DNA of 37,334 nt, from the NCBI GenBank assembly GCA_031263155.1, contig JAISGK010000087.1:1-37334 (forward strand), in the 5' to 3' direction. The stretch's first letter is position 1. Every line of letters begins with the position of its first letter. This stretch comes from Clostridiales bacterium. GTDB lineage: Bacteria; Bacillota; Clostridia; Lachnospirales; WQUN01. Both the position numbers and the translations under genes were made by a program. Shown here one piece after another: positions 25,124 to 32,795 of this stretch. The notes under the pieces were generated by a model. It was not told the origin of the DNA. It was given only the letters and a program-made list of their open reading frames with translations, and did not search any database.

Positions 25124-25993
25124 TCACTTACTCCACAGCGCTTCGCACAACGTTTTAGCATCTGTTGTCCAGCTCCCGTTATCTTTTTTTGAGAAGATGA
25201 GGTAGCTGTTATCGTCACCACCATCTTCTGTTCCCATCTGCGTCTCTATATTAAGGCCATAGTAATACTCGCCATTGGGATTAGCCGCCTGTGTAACCTT
25301 TATGCGCAACACGCCAGTCGCGCTGCCCGATGCTATCGGCTTTGCCCAATACACCCAACCGTCGCTGTCGTATACCCAATAACTGTCTATAGGCTCATCC
25401 TTATTTTGCCATGACTTTATCGTGATAACATCCTTTACGGTGGGCGTTTCTTTTGTGCTTACATCAATTGTCCCCTTGGTGTTATCTGTATCTATAAAGG
25501 TTTTGTCGGCGCGGTTGTCTGCCGGCGCGGGATAATAATTCTTACTTGTGCCTGTTACTTCCCATTTCCAATATGTATGAAATTTTTTTGCCGCGCCTTT
25601 ATTGCAGTCATCTATGTCAGAATTTGATGTCGTTTTTGGTATATGCGTGTTCCACGTATCTATATCGTCCAACTCTGCGGCGGAGATAAAAGGAGCGGCG
25701 TCACTGCCCGACTCGGCATATTCGCGAATTTGCAGACGCGCGGCGACGGCGCTTTTACCCCAGTTTTCTATATATATATCTATTATATTCTCATCTTTAT
25801 TAGTGTCTATATGCAGTGTCGCGCCATCATCGTCCGTGTCGGAGGAAGCCCCGGATGAAGTGCCCGACGCTGTAATTTCCAGCGCGGTCTTGTCTACGCC
25901 AGGGTTGTTCCACGCGTATGTACCGGTTACGAATACGGCTATCATCAAAAGCGCGGTAAACGCTGTGGTCAATTTTTTATCAGCTTTTGTAAT
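25124..25993 (-). CDS. Secreted protein with SipW-type signal peptide, apparent ATT start
   Basis: This protein of about 289 residues has a SipW/TasA-type signal sequence: KADKKLTTAFTALLMIAVF, then VTGTYAWNN. It is followed by a Thr/Asp/Ser-rich extracellular domain (ATLHIDTNKDENIIDIYIEN, KFHTYWKWEVTG), as in exported matrix-type proteins. No sortase motif, SipW peptidase or TasA gene is nearby. The basic residues expected before the hydrophobic core lie upstream of the first TTG (25972). GAGGTG at 26001-26006 is spaced 7 nt from an in-frame ATT at 25993, and no ATG, GTG or other TTG exists in frame after the upstream stop. I therefore place the start at ATT, with TTG 25972 as the alternative. 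Exact function is unknown. Confidence 0.7.
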   Translation of the reverse strand: MTKADKKLTTAFTALLMIAVFVTGTYAWNNPGVDKTALEITASGTSSGASSDTDDDGATLHIDTNKDENIIDIYIENWGKSAVAARLQIREYAESGSDAAPFISAAELDDIDTWNTHIPKTTSNSDIDDCNKGAAKKFHTYWKWEVTGTSKNYYPAPADNRADKTFIDTDNTKGTIDVSTKETPTVKDVITIKSWQNKDEPIDSYWVYDSDGWVYWAKPIASGSATGVLRIKVTQAANPNGEYYYGLNIETQMGTEDGGDDNSYLIFSKKDNGSWTTDAKTLCEALWSK

Positions 25994-26064
25994 AGCGCTT
26001 CACCTCTGCAAAAATTAGATTTTTAGATTTTATTGCTGATATTTCTTACTCTATGTCCAAGAAT

Positions 26065-26092
26065 ATTGTACTATAAATGGAAAAAATGTCAA
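26065..26092 (-). promoter_or_regulatory. Promoter of the SipW-type protein gene
   Basis: On the minus strand TTGACA (26087-26092), a 16-nt spacer and TACAAT (26065-26070), giving a leader of about 65 nt. Confidence 0.65.
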
Positions 26093-26103
26093 TAGATGTC
26101 AAA

Positions 26104-26139
26104 TTAAAAAACCATGGAAATAATTATAAATTCCATGGT
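26104..26139 (-). terminator. Terminator of ahcY
   Basis: On the minus strand ACCATGGAA and TTCCATGGT form a 9-bp perfect stem with an 11-nt AT loop, followed directly by TTTTTTAATTT. Confidence 0.88.
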
Positions 26140-26176
26140 ATAGAGAGTTATCTATGTAAAAACAAAAACTATACAA

Positions 26177-27421
26177 TTACTCCGCGCGCATATATGATTC
26201 TTGCTCTGGAGTGAGTGTGTCAAGCCCCAACCCCATTGCCTCCAACTTAATAATCGCTACACGGCGGTCTATAGTTTCAGGTATGTCGTACAGCCCGGGG
26301 GCAAGGCTACGCCCATTGCGCGCGACATATAGAGCTGACAAGGCTTGTATTGCAAACGACAAATCCATAATGTCAGCGGGGTGGCCGTTGCCAGCAATGA
26401 TATTTACCAGTTTACCGTCAGCAAGAACGTTAAGTACGCGTCCATCGTTCAGGTAATAACCGTCTATAAATGGCTTGCGCTCTTCTATTTTAACGGACAT
26501 GGCCGCAAGGTCTTTCTTGTTTATCTCCACATCGAAGTGGCCAGCATTGGCAAGCAGCACGTTGTTTTTCATCTTGGCATAGTGCCGGGCGGTTATTACG
26601 TCTTTGCACCCCGTCGCGCTAATGAATATATCGCCCAGCGAAGCCGCGTCATCCATTTTAAGCACTTGAAAACCGTCCATGGCCGCTTCGAGGGCTCTGT
26701 ATGGGTTAATCTCCGTTACAATAACGCGAGCGCCCATTCCCTTGGCGCGTGTAGCTATGCCTCGGGAACAAAATCCGTAGCCAGCCACGACCACAACCTT
26801 TCCCGTAAGCATGATATTGGTGCTGTACATAATGGCATCCCAAACAGATTGGCCTGTGCCATGCACATTGTCGAACAAATGTTTACAATTGGCATCGTTA
26901 ACCGCCATCATGGGAAAGTCTAGCTTGCCATCGCGCACGCGGGCGCGTAAGCGATTCAACCCTGTCGTGGTTTCTTCGCAACCGCCGATGACGTTCTTTG
27001 CAAAGTCCTTACATTCGCCATGCAAAAGGTTAATCAAATCGCCGCCGTCGTCTATTACGACGTGAGGACATATGGAGAGAGTTTGCCGCAAGTGGTAAAA
27101 ATATTCCTCGTCTGTCGCGGCGTGCCAAGCGTAAACCTGCATACCGAGGCTGTCCAGGGCCGCGCAAACGTCGTCCTTTGTCGATAGCGTGTTGGAACCA
27201 GTCACTGAAACCTCCGCCCCTCCCGCCCGCAACAGCAGCGAAAGATACGCGGTCTTTGCCTCCAAGTGTATTGCCATGGCGATACGCAAACCAGTAAAGG
27301 GTTTTTCCGCTTCGAAGTCTTTTTCCAGCGCGGCAAGTACGGGCATGAATTCTTTTTCACGCACCCAATTTATCTTCTTAAGCCCCGCATCCGCCAGCGC
27401 GGGATTACGAATAATGCTCAC
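26177..27421 (-). CDS. ahcY: Adenosylhomocysteinase (S-adenosylhomocysteine hydrolase)
   Basis: The 414-residue cytoplasmic enzyme reversibly cleaves S-adenosylhomocysteine to adenosine and homocysteine using bound NAD+. Substrate-domain motifs include ALADAGLKKINWV, VTGSNTLSTKDDVCAAL and CEETTTGLNRLRA. The NAD fold reads VVVVAGYGFCSRGIATRAKGMGA, with downstream NVLLANAGHFDVEI and the C-terminal domain. I start at GTG 27421 (VSIIRNPALAD) because AAGGGGA precedes it and the family begins here; the frame is open 36 codons further 5' but that part is promoter and leader. It is monocistronic. Length is typical of the shorter bacterial/archaeal form. Confidence 0.93.
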   Translation of the reverse strand: MSIIRNPALADAGLKKINWVREKEFMPVLAALEKDFEAEKPFTGLRIAMAIHLEAKTAYLSLLLRAGGAEVSVTGSNTLSTKDDVCAALDSLGMQVYAWHAATDEEYFYHLRQTLSICPHVVIDDGGDLINLLHGECKDFAKNVIGGCEETTTGLNRLRARVRDGKLDFPMMAVNDANCKHLFDNVHGTGQSVWDAIMYSTNIMLTGKVVVVAGYGFCSRGIATRAKGMGARVIVTEINPYRALEAAMDGFQVLKMDDAASLGDIFISATGCKDVITARHYAKMKNNVLLANAGHFDVEINKKDLAAMSVKIEERKPFIDGYYLNDGRVLNVLADGKLVNIIAGNGHPADIMDLSFAIQALSALYVARNGRSLAPGLYDIPETIDRRVAIIKLEAMGLGLDTLTPEQESYMRAE

Positions 27422-27755
27422 ATATCTTCCCCTTTCAGCAATGGGATTAAAAACTTGATTGTAAAAACTGGGTTGACTGCTTACAAGCCGGAGTATATCA
27501 TATATGCAAACTTCACGCAACGCCACCACTTGATGGTAACAAATTTACGTCTTTCTGACAAATCAGGCTGAACGCGATTTGCGCCCTTGTAAGACAAAAC
27601 AGAAAGTATCCGGCTGTTTCCGGACTTGGGACGGCCTTGTTTGCTATGCCGTCCTTCGTAGCGTCATTTCAACAGCCAAAAAACGCGGCGAGAACTTGCT
27701 TGCAAAATTATCTTCTCTGTTCGTTTTTGTGGCTAGTGAACAGTAACAGTACATT
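27422..27755. other. Intergenic region between ahcY and the sulfatase-like gene
   Basis: It holds the ahcY promoter and leader (no SAM or SAH riboswitch recognised). A hairpin GGACGGC (27629-27635) / GCCGTCC (27648-27654) has a 12-nt loop but no T-run on either strand; it may mark the end of the phosphonate cluster transcript. No coding sequence was recognised. Confidence 0.5.
27492..27520 (-). promoter_or_regulatory. Promoter of ahcY
   Basis: On the minus strand TTGCGT (27515-27520), a 17-nt spacer and TATACT (27492-27497); leader about 65 nt. Confidence 0.65.
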
Positions 27756-29456
27756 TTATCTGTCCCCTTTGTAGTACAGATACTCATAGTTTTCGGCTCC
27801 GACAAAATGATTAACGAGCCAACGCGTTATGTCCAACGGGTCAAGTGGCTGCGTCAAGGCACCATACTGTGGCGGGATGCGTACAGCTGAGAATGTGCTA
27901 TAATTTATTTCTAGTGCCTGGCTGTAGTTTAGCCCGCTTTCAGCAAGCGCCTGCTCGGTCCAAACATGGATGCCGTGGTCTGCCTGTAGCACAATAACCG
28001 CATCTGGGTCGCTTTGCAAAACATAATCCACCAACTTAAGCGTGAGATTAATGCTGAATCTATGCTGTGGCGGGTAATATTTGATAAAGTTGTGGATATC
28101 GCTCGGAATGGGCTGAATTATTTCACCTGTTTCCTCATCAACTATAAACAGATACTCATTATCGGTATAGTCAATGTCGGAAAAAGCGTGGGCAAACCAA
28201 CTGTCGCAAAATACAAATCTTGGCTCGCCTACAGAACCATTTAAGGCGTCCAAAAAGCTTACAATAAACCTGCCGGGATAATCATACATATCTGGGTCTA
28301 AGTCCAACTTGTCAATCTCATTCTGCCAGTTTTTTAGCGGCTTGCCTACTTTGGCGGTCAAGTCGCTTTTGAACAACGCAAGTACGCTGCTGTTGCTGTA
28401 TAAGTCAAGCGCGGCGTTATACTCGCCGACATGCTCGGCGTCTTCTTCATCAATTAACCTCATATCACCGGCGATATTGCCATAGTAATAATAGTAATCC
28501 AAAGGGTATAACGTGCAGCCTTCGTTGATTATAGTCGCTTGCCTGTATCCCGCGTCAATGAAAGCCTCAAAAGTTTCGTTATGGGGCTTGAACGCATCCG
28601 AAAACACCGGGCTTGGCAATCCCGTCTGCGGCGCGTAAAAGTTTTCCACCAGCGACATTTTGTCCCACCACACTTTATCAGAGGCTTTATTCAGCACCCC
28701 GCGCCAGACCGTATCATAGAAGTTGGGTTGGGTTAATGCTGGAACTGAAAAACGTGTGCCGCCTCCATTGAAGCTGGCGCTTTCGTTTATTACAAAACCT
28801 AATGTCTGCAACCTTTTCTTCAGTTCCACTTGGTCATCGCCGAAATATTTTTCCATTGCGTCAAAGCCGACCATGCCATCCAACAGGAAGTAATAAACAT
28901 TTGAGTGTTCCAAGGTTGTATCTACAGTCCAGTCCAAGCGAGGACTGTAGTTGCCAACTGCCGACTCATCATCTGTGTCCTTCACCTCCCCAGTTATACC
29001 GCGAATGGTCGGCATTAAGGACGGTACAGAGTTGAACAGAAACAATAAACATATAAGACCGGCGACAACATTATAGGCAAAACTTCGCTTAGGTAGTATT
29101 GTTAACGCATAAGCAATCGCTACTACCGCAATTAACACGATTATTGAGGTCATTATCATCGGAAAGTTACTGTTGCCACGCGCTAATAACCTGTTAAGCG
29201 GTACGAATGTCCAAAACGCTATCCAAAACAGCACCATTGTCACAAGCGCAAATCCGGGATTTTGGGATGCAGTCCGTAGCGCGAGATAGAGCAAAAGCCC
29301 AATAGCAGCAAGGCAAAGCCCGATGTATATGGTATAGTTTAGCCTAATACCTTCCATCCAGTTTTTGGAATACAGAAAAAATATCGGTATCAGCGGTATT
29401 AATAGCGATGATACCGATAGGAATACGTCAGCGCCGGATAACTTAATCTTCTTCAT
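27756..29456 (-). CDS. Membrane-anchored sulfatase / phosphoglycerol-transferase-like protein
   Basis: The 566-residue protein has four to five N-terminal membrane helices (to about residue 150) and an extracytoplasmic alkaline-phosphatase-superfamily domain. Metal-site-like motifs are YYFLLDGMVGFDAM (Asp near 193) and VIVLQADHGIHVW (near 490), the latter the usual DHG. The layout resembles LtaS/phosphoglycerol transferases, which move phosphoglycerol head groups onto surface polymers, but no clear catalytic Thr or Ser is visible after the first Asp. The ATG at 29456 is preferred over TTG 29465 because of spacing to GAGG. It overlaps the end of the GLUG gene. In this cluster a role in polymer head-group transfer or removal is plausible. 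Confidence 0.7.
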   Translation of the reverse strand: MKKIKLSGADVFLSVSSLLIPLIPIFFLYSKNWMEGIRLNYTIYIGLCLAAIGLLLYLALRTASQNPGFALVTMVLFWIAFWTFVPLNRLLARGNSNFPMIMTSIIVLIAVVAIAYALTILPKRSFAYNVVAGLICLLFLFNSVPSLMPTIRGITGEVKDTDDESAVGNYSPRLDWTVDTTLEHSNVYYFLLDGMVGFDAMEKYFGDDQVELKKRLQTLGFVINESASFNGGGTRFSVPALTQPNFYDTVWRGVLNKASDKVWWDKMSLVENFYAPQTGLPSPVFSDAFKPHNETFEAFIDAGYRQATIINEGCTLYPLDYYYYYGNIAGDMRLIDEEDAEHVGEYNAALDLYSNSSVLALFKSDLTAKVGKPLKNWQNEIDKLDLDPDMYDYPGRFIVSFLDALNGSVGEPRFVFCDSWFAHAFSDIDYTDNEYLFIVDEETGEIIQPIPSDIHNFIKYYPPQHRFSINLTLKLVDYVLQSDPDAVIVLQADHGIHVWTEQALAESGLNYSQALEINYSTFSAVRIPPQYGALTQPLDPLDITRWLVNHFVGAENYEYLYYKGDR

Positions 29457-30585
29457 TAGTCCCAACCTCGCTTACCGTTTTTTGATTCTTATCGTTTGCC
29501 AACACAACTCTCCCTCCGACAACCGTCCACCCAATTAGCGTACCGTCGTCTAATCCCGCTAAGTATTCGGCGTCAGTCAGGTTGCTATTGAGAAAGGTTA
29601 CAACACCCTCTCGCGGGGTAGCCGCAGTATCGGCAAAGGCGTTTGTCGATGTGCCATACCACTCGTTTTCCGGATAAAACGGAGCGACAGAGACGCAGTT
29701 ATACAACGCTGCGGCATATGAATTAATGTTACCATAGGAATAACCCACACTTGCCGCGTTTATTGTCCCAAAGTACGCGCAATTGGCTATCACACTGTAA
29801 CCAAAGTTGTCCGCAATGCCGCCCGCGCGGAACGCCGCAGTTATATCGGCATAGCTATAACAGTTAACGATCTTGCCCACGCCATGGCTTGCGATTGTGC
29901 CAACACAACTGCCGGACACATTGCCGCTTGCTATACCGAGATTATACACCGTACCTTTAAGCCAGCCAAACAAGCCTTTATTGCCCATTGAGCCGGTATC
30001 CTCTACCGTTTGTACTATTGTAAGATTGCTGATGGCGTAGCCGTTACCGTCAAAGTAGCCGTAGAAATATTTGTTCGTGTCCATTACGCCAATTGGCTCC
30101 CAAGGGGAATAGTCCGATAGATCAATATTCGAGCCAAGTATAAAATACATGCCATCAAAGGTGTAGCCTAAGTTAACCGCATCGCGGAACGAGGCAAACT
30201 GCTCGGTTGTTGCGATTTTGTACGGGGCAATCTTAGAGCCGTTGCCACCCGCCGTTGCCAGAATATTTACAAGTTGCGGGCTCGATTTTGGCATTGGGGT
30301 GGGCGATGTTATAGGCTTGTCTTCTGCGACAACAGTATCCTCTTTCTTCGGCGTATTGCTTGGCTTGGGAGCTTTCTCTCCGCTTGGCCACACGATTATG
30401 GATATAAGCACCGCTAATACAAGCGCGCCCATTAACGATGTTTGCGCTATCGCCCGCTTAGGCGAGAAAAGCTTCTTCATTACTACTCTTGACCACACGA
30501 TTATGGATATAAGCACCGTTAATACAAGCGCGCCTATTAACGATGTTTGCTCTATCTCCCGCTCAGTCGAGAAAAGCTTCTTCAT
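29443..30585 (-). CDS. GLUG-motif surface protein with duplicated N-terminal anchor
   Basis: The 380-residue protein begins with two nearly identical segments, MKKLFSTEREIEQTSLIG... and MKKLFSPKRAIAQTSLMG..., each a signal-anchor helix (ALVLTVLISIIVW / ALVLAVLISIIVW). A Pro/Ser/Thr-rich spacer follows (SPTPMPKSSPQ), then GLUG-type beta repeats (YFYGYFDGNGYAISNLTI, GLFGWLKGTVYNLGIASGNV, GTIASHGVGKIVNCYSYA, AGGIADNFGYSVIANC). GLUG repeats are found in secreted or wall-associated proteins. AAGGAGG precedes the first ATG (30585). The ancestral start is probably the second Met (30480), with the first copy added by a 105-bp tandem duplication. Confidence 0.78.
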   Translation of the reverse strand: MKKLFSTEREIEQTSLIGALVLTVLISIIVWSRVVMKKLFSPKRAIAQTSLMGALVLAVLISIIVWPSGEKAPKPSNTPKKEDTVVAEDKPITSPTPMPKSSPQLVNILATAGGNGSKIAPYKIATTEQFASFRDAVNLGYTFDGMYFILGSNIDLSDYSPWEPIGVMDTNKYFYGYFDGNGYAISNLTIVQTVEDTGSMGNKGLFGWLKGTVYNLGIASGNVSGSCVGTIASHGVGKIVNCYSYADITAAFRAGGIADNFGYSVIANCAYFGTINAASVGYSYGNINSYAAALYNCVSVAPFYPENEWYGTSTNAFADTAATPREGVVTFLNSNLTDAEYLAGLDDGTLIGWTVVGGRVVLANDKNQKTVSEVGTNEED

Positions 30586-30595
30586 TACTACTTGT
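30388..30595 (-). repeat. 105-bp tandem duplication at the 5' end of the GLUG gene
   Basis: Copy A spans about 30388-30492 and copy B 30493-30595, offset by exactly 105 bp. Both include CCACACGATTATGGATATAA, the AAGCTTCTTCAT start region and part of the ribosome-binding region. About ten substitutions were seen. The length keeps the frame open. Confidence 0.85.
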
Positions 30596-30862
30596 CCTCC
30601 TTTTGATAGATTAGGAAACCACTTATTTGGTCGGTTGATGCCGGGGTGTATCCATAACCGGATAAGTCGCGTTTTGACGCCACATATGAAGCGCCTAACG
30701 AGCGCATTGTATTGGTGTTAAGCGCAATGTGTATAGCATCCGACGCACTTAGGGATAATGTTGTATCGCTATCGGTTAGTGTTATGCCAACGTGTGCGTA
30801 GCGGTTGTAAATGTCGTTGTAAATATCATCAGGGTCAATAACTCTCCACTTTGCGTAGTCCG
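30588..30862 (-). pseudogene. C-terminal remnant of a large membrane protein (YfhO-like tail)
   Basis: A start-less frame between the YidC-fusion stop and the GLUG gene encodes about 90 residues: PDYAKWRVIDPDDIYNDIYN, RYAHVGITLTDSD, ASDAIHIALNTNTMRSLGA and LSGYGYTPASTDQISGFLIY, ending in QKEDK-stop. The run 'IYNRYAHV ... LGASYVASKRDL' resembles the extracellular C-terminus of big YfhO-like / glycosyltransferase-type membrane proteins of Clostridia. It is in the same frame as the upstream fusion gene and is separated from it only by one TAA. The body of the original gene (probably >2 kb) is absent, so this is a deletion scar; its last codons now supply the GLUG ribosome binding site. Confidence 0.55.
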
Positions 30863-30863
30863 G

Positions 30864-32792
30864 TTAGGAATTAAGCGCATTAACGCTTTTTACCCCTTGT
30901 GCCAGCAGATATATGCCTACCGTTGCATTAGTCAATCTGTTTATGATGTATCTACCGCCCGCTTCACCACTGCGTCCGGGATAGAACAGCCATTTATCTA
31001 TTGCCTGTTCAATTGAGTCTCTATATCTCTCTCCGTTCGTCAGCATATCGACTAAAATTTCGGGTAAATTATGGAGTTTATCTATATCAATGTTCTCCCC
31101 GATTTCTGAGCGCAGAATTTTGTCTAGAGGTTCAATACCCAGTTTCTTATATTCGCTGTTCATAATTTTTTGCGGAGTGTTTATGAAGATTACGGGGCGC
31201 TTTGTGCAAAATGCAAACTCATAGGCGATATTCGACCAATCTGTAACTAGCGCGTCTGATTTATAAATCGAATCCTGTGATGAAAAATCGCTGTCAATAA
31301 TAGCATGGTCGTTATATCTTTTTACAATGTTATTCCATTTGTCGGGAAAACGCTTGCAATACTCTGGGTGTGGCCGAATAACAAGCTGATACGGACAATC
31401 ACTCAGTTGCCTCACAATTTCGTCCAAGCAACTATCAAACAATCCGTTTGTTGCCCATGATGGAGCTATTAAAATCTGTGGAAGGCTGTTCTTGTTAAAT
31501 TTTTCGGTATGTAGTCGCATAAGCATATCCATTTGCCCGTATCCAGTTTTAACAAGTTGCTTTTTGCGCAAGTTGTAAAATTGCTCTGTCTTGCGGATTT
31601 CCTCAATTTGATGAGGGCCAACACAAAACACGGTATCAAAATGGTCAACCGCACCTTCACGTAGCATAATTAGGCTCGTAAAATGATGCCAAGTGTACAC
31701 ATACTCAATGTCAGTATCAACAACAGAGCGTTTAATATGAAACTGTTGCAAGTTAGGTACAGTCATAACAACCATTGCAACTGTGCGAAGATTCATCATA
31801 AAGGTGATTGCTTTTTTCTCGCCAACATAGTATGCCTGCAAACGTTCAGAAGAGTTTTCGAGCAATTTATCGTTCGGGTCATTCGTAACATAATGGACAA
31901 TAATGTCTGTATTATTGAGTATGTACTCGATAATCTCCGAGTAATACTTAAACTGCCCGCCCGACACAGCATAAAACATCAGTTTATGCTTATCAGGGTG
32001 AGAATAGAAACGCTCTAACGCCGCCTGTTCAATGACATGTTGATGTTTATGCAGTTTCCTTGCTTTCACCAGTTCGTCGTGGCTGATTTTCGGTGGCGGT
32101 TTCAGTAGATCGGCGGACACAAACTTTTGCGCCGGATACATCGCATTTGCTATGAAAGCAGCGGCAATGCCAAGTGAGTTGCTGTAAAGCCAGTATAGCC
32201 CTATGCCTCCTGGAGTGACAAGCGGGAAATAGATTGAAAACGCAATCATAATAAGCGACATTCCCCATTTGCTCCAAAAACGCATACGTCTTTGCGCGGG
32301 GTTGAGCCTGTTCTGTACTAGGCAGAGCGCATAGTTTGACAATCCTGACAAAAATGGAAACACAATTATTGACGGAAATTTTGTCTGCGCTACGCTGAGG
32401 TCAATGCCTAGAAATAGATAATCCAGCAGCTCAGGAATATGCCGTGTTGGATTATAAATCACATTCACCATTCCGAACAGCAGCAAGAACTGAATGAACA
32501 GCGGTATCAACCCGGATAATGGCGAATACTTCTGTTGTTTGTACAGCAAATATTGCTCCTCGTTGATTCTGGCTTTGTCGCCGTAATGCGCCCGGCGGAT
32601 ATGTTCCAGCATAGGCTGGATCTCAAGCAATCGGATAGAGTTTTTTTGCATTGAGAGCGTAAGCGGAAATGTAATCACCTTTGCCACAACAGCGAAAAAC
32701 AAAATGGCAAGACCATAGCTACCAGTTAACTGGTACCCTATGCGCATTATCCAACCAAGCGGCATTGCAAGAATACCGATAACTTGTACCAA
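30864..32792 (-). CDS. Fusion of a YidC/Oxa1 membrane domain with a CDP-glycerol glycerophosphotransferase domain
   Basis: The 642-residue protein has two parts. Residues 1-225 form a YidC/Oxa1 core with five helices: GSYGLAILFFAVVAKVITFP, the cytoplasmic hairpin IQPMLEHIRRAHYGDK, SPLSGLIPLFIQFLLLFGM, and TPGGIGLYWLYSNSLG. The conserved membrane-embedded Arg of YidC is Lys38 here. From about 265 to 640 it is TagB/TagF-like, with RPHP (473-476) and SDALVTDWSNIAYEFA (518 region). CDP-glycerol transferases add glycerol-phosphate-like units to membrane-linked acceptors at the inner membrane face. The neighbours make and CTP-activate a phosphonate, so the natural donor may be a CMP-phosphonate. 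Only 3 nt separate it from the radical SAM gene upstream. Confidence 0.88.
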   Translation of the reverse strand: MVQVIGILAMPLGWIMRIGYQLTGSYGLAILFFAVVAKVITFPLTLSMQKNSIRLLEIQPMLEHIRRAHYGDKARINEEQYLLYKQQKYSPLSGLIPLFIQFLLLFGMVNVIYNPTRHIPELLDYLFLGIDLSVAQTKFPSIIVFPFLSGLSNYALCLVQNRLNPAQRRMRFWSKWGMSLIMIAFSIYFPLVTPGGIGLYWLYSNSLGIAAAFIANAMYPAQKFVSADLLKPPPKISHDELVKARKLHKHQHVIEQAALERFYSHPDKHKLMFYAVSGGQFKYYSEIIEYILNNTDIIVHYVTNDPNDKLLENSSERLQAYYVGEKKAITFMMNLRTVAMVVMTVPNLQQFHIKRSVVDTDIEYVYTWHHFTSLIMLREGAVDHFDTVFCVGPHQIEEIRKTEQFYNLRKKQLVKTGYGQMDMLMRLHTEKFNKNSLPQILIAPSWATNGLFDSCLDEIVRQLSDCPYQLVIRPHPEYCKRFPDKWNNIVKRYNDHAIIDSDFSSQDSIYKSDALVTDWSNIAYEFAFCTKRPVIFINTPQKIMNSEYKKLGIEPLDKILRSEIGENIDIDKLHNLPEILVDMLTNGERYRDSIEQAIDKWLFYPGRSGEAGGRYIINRLTNATVGIYLLAQGVKSVNALNS

Positions 32793-32795
32793 GAA

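Noticed and set aside
27422-27560. SAM or SAH riboswitch upstream of ahcY
   Set aside because: The leader is only about 65 nt and none of the conserved helices could be recognised.
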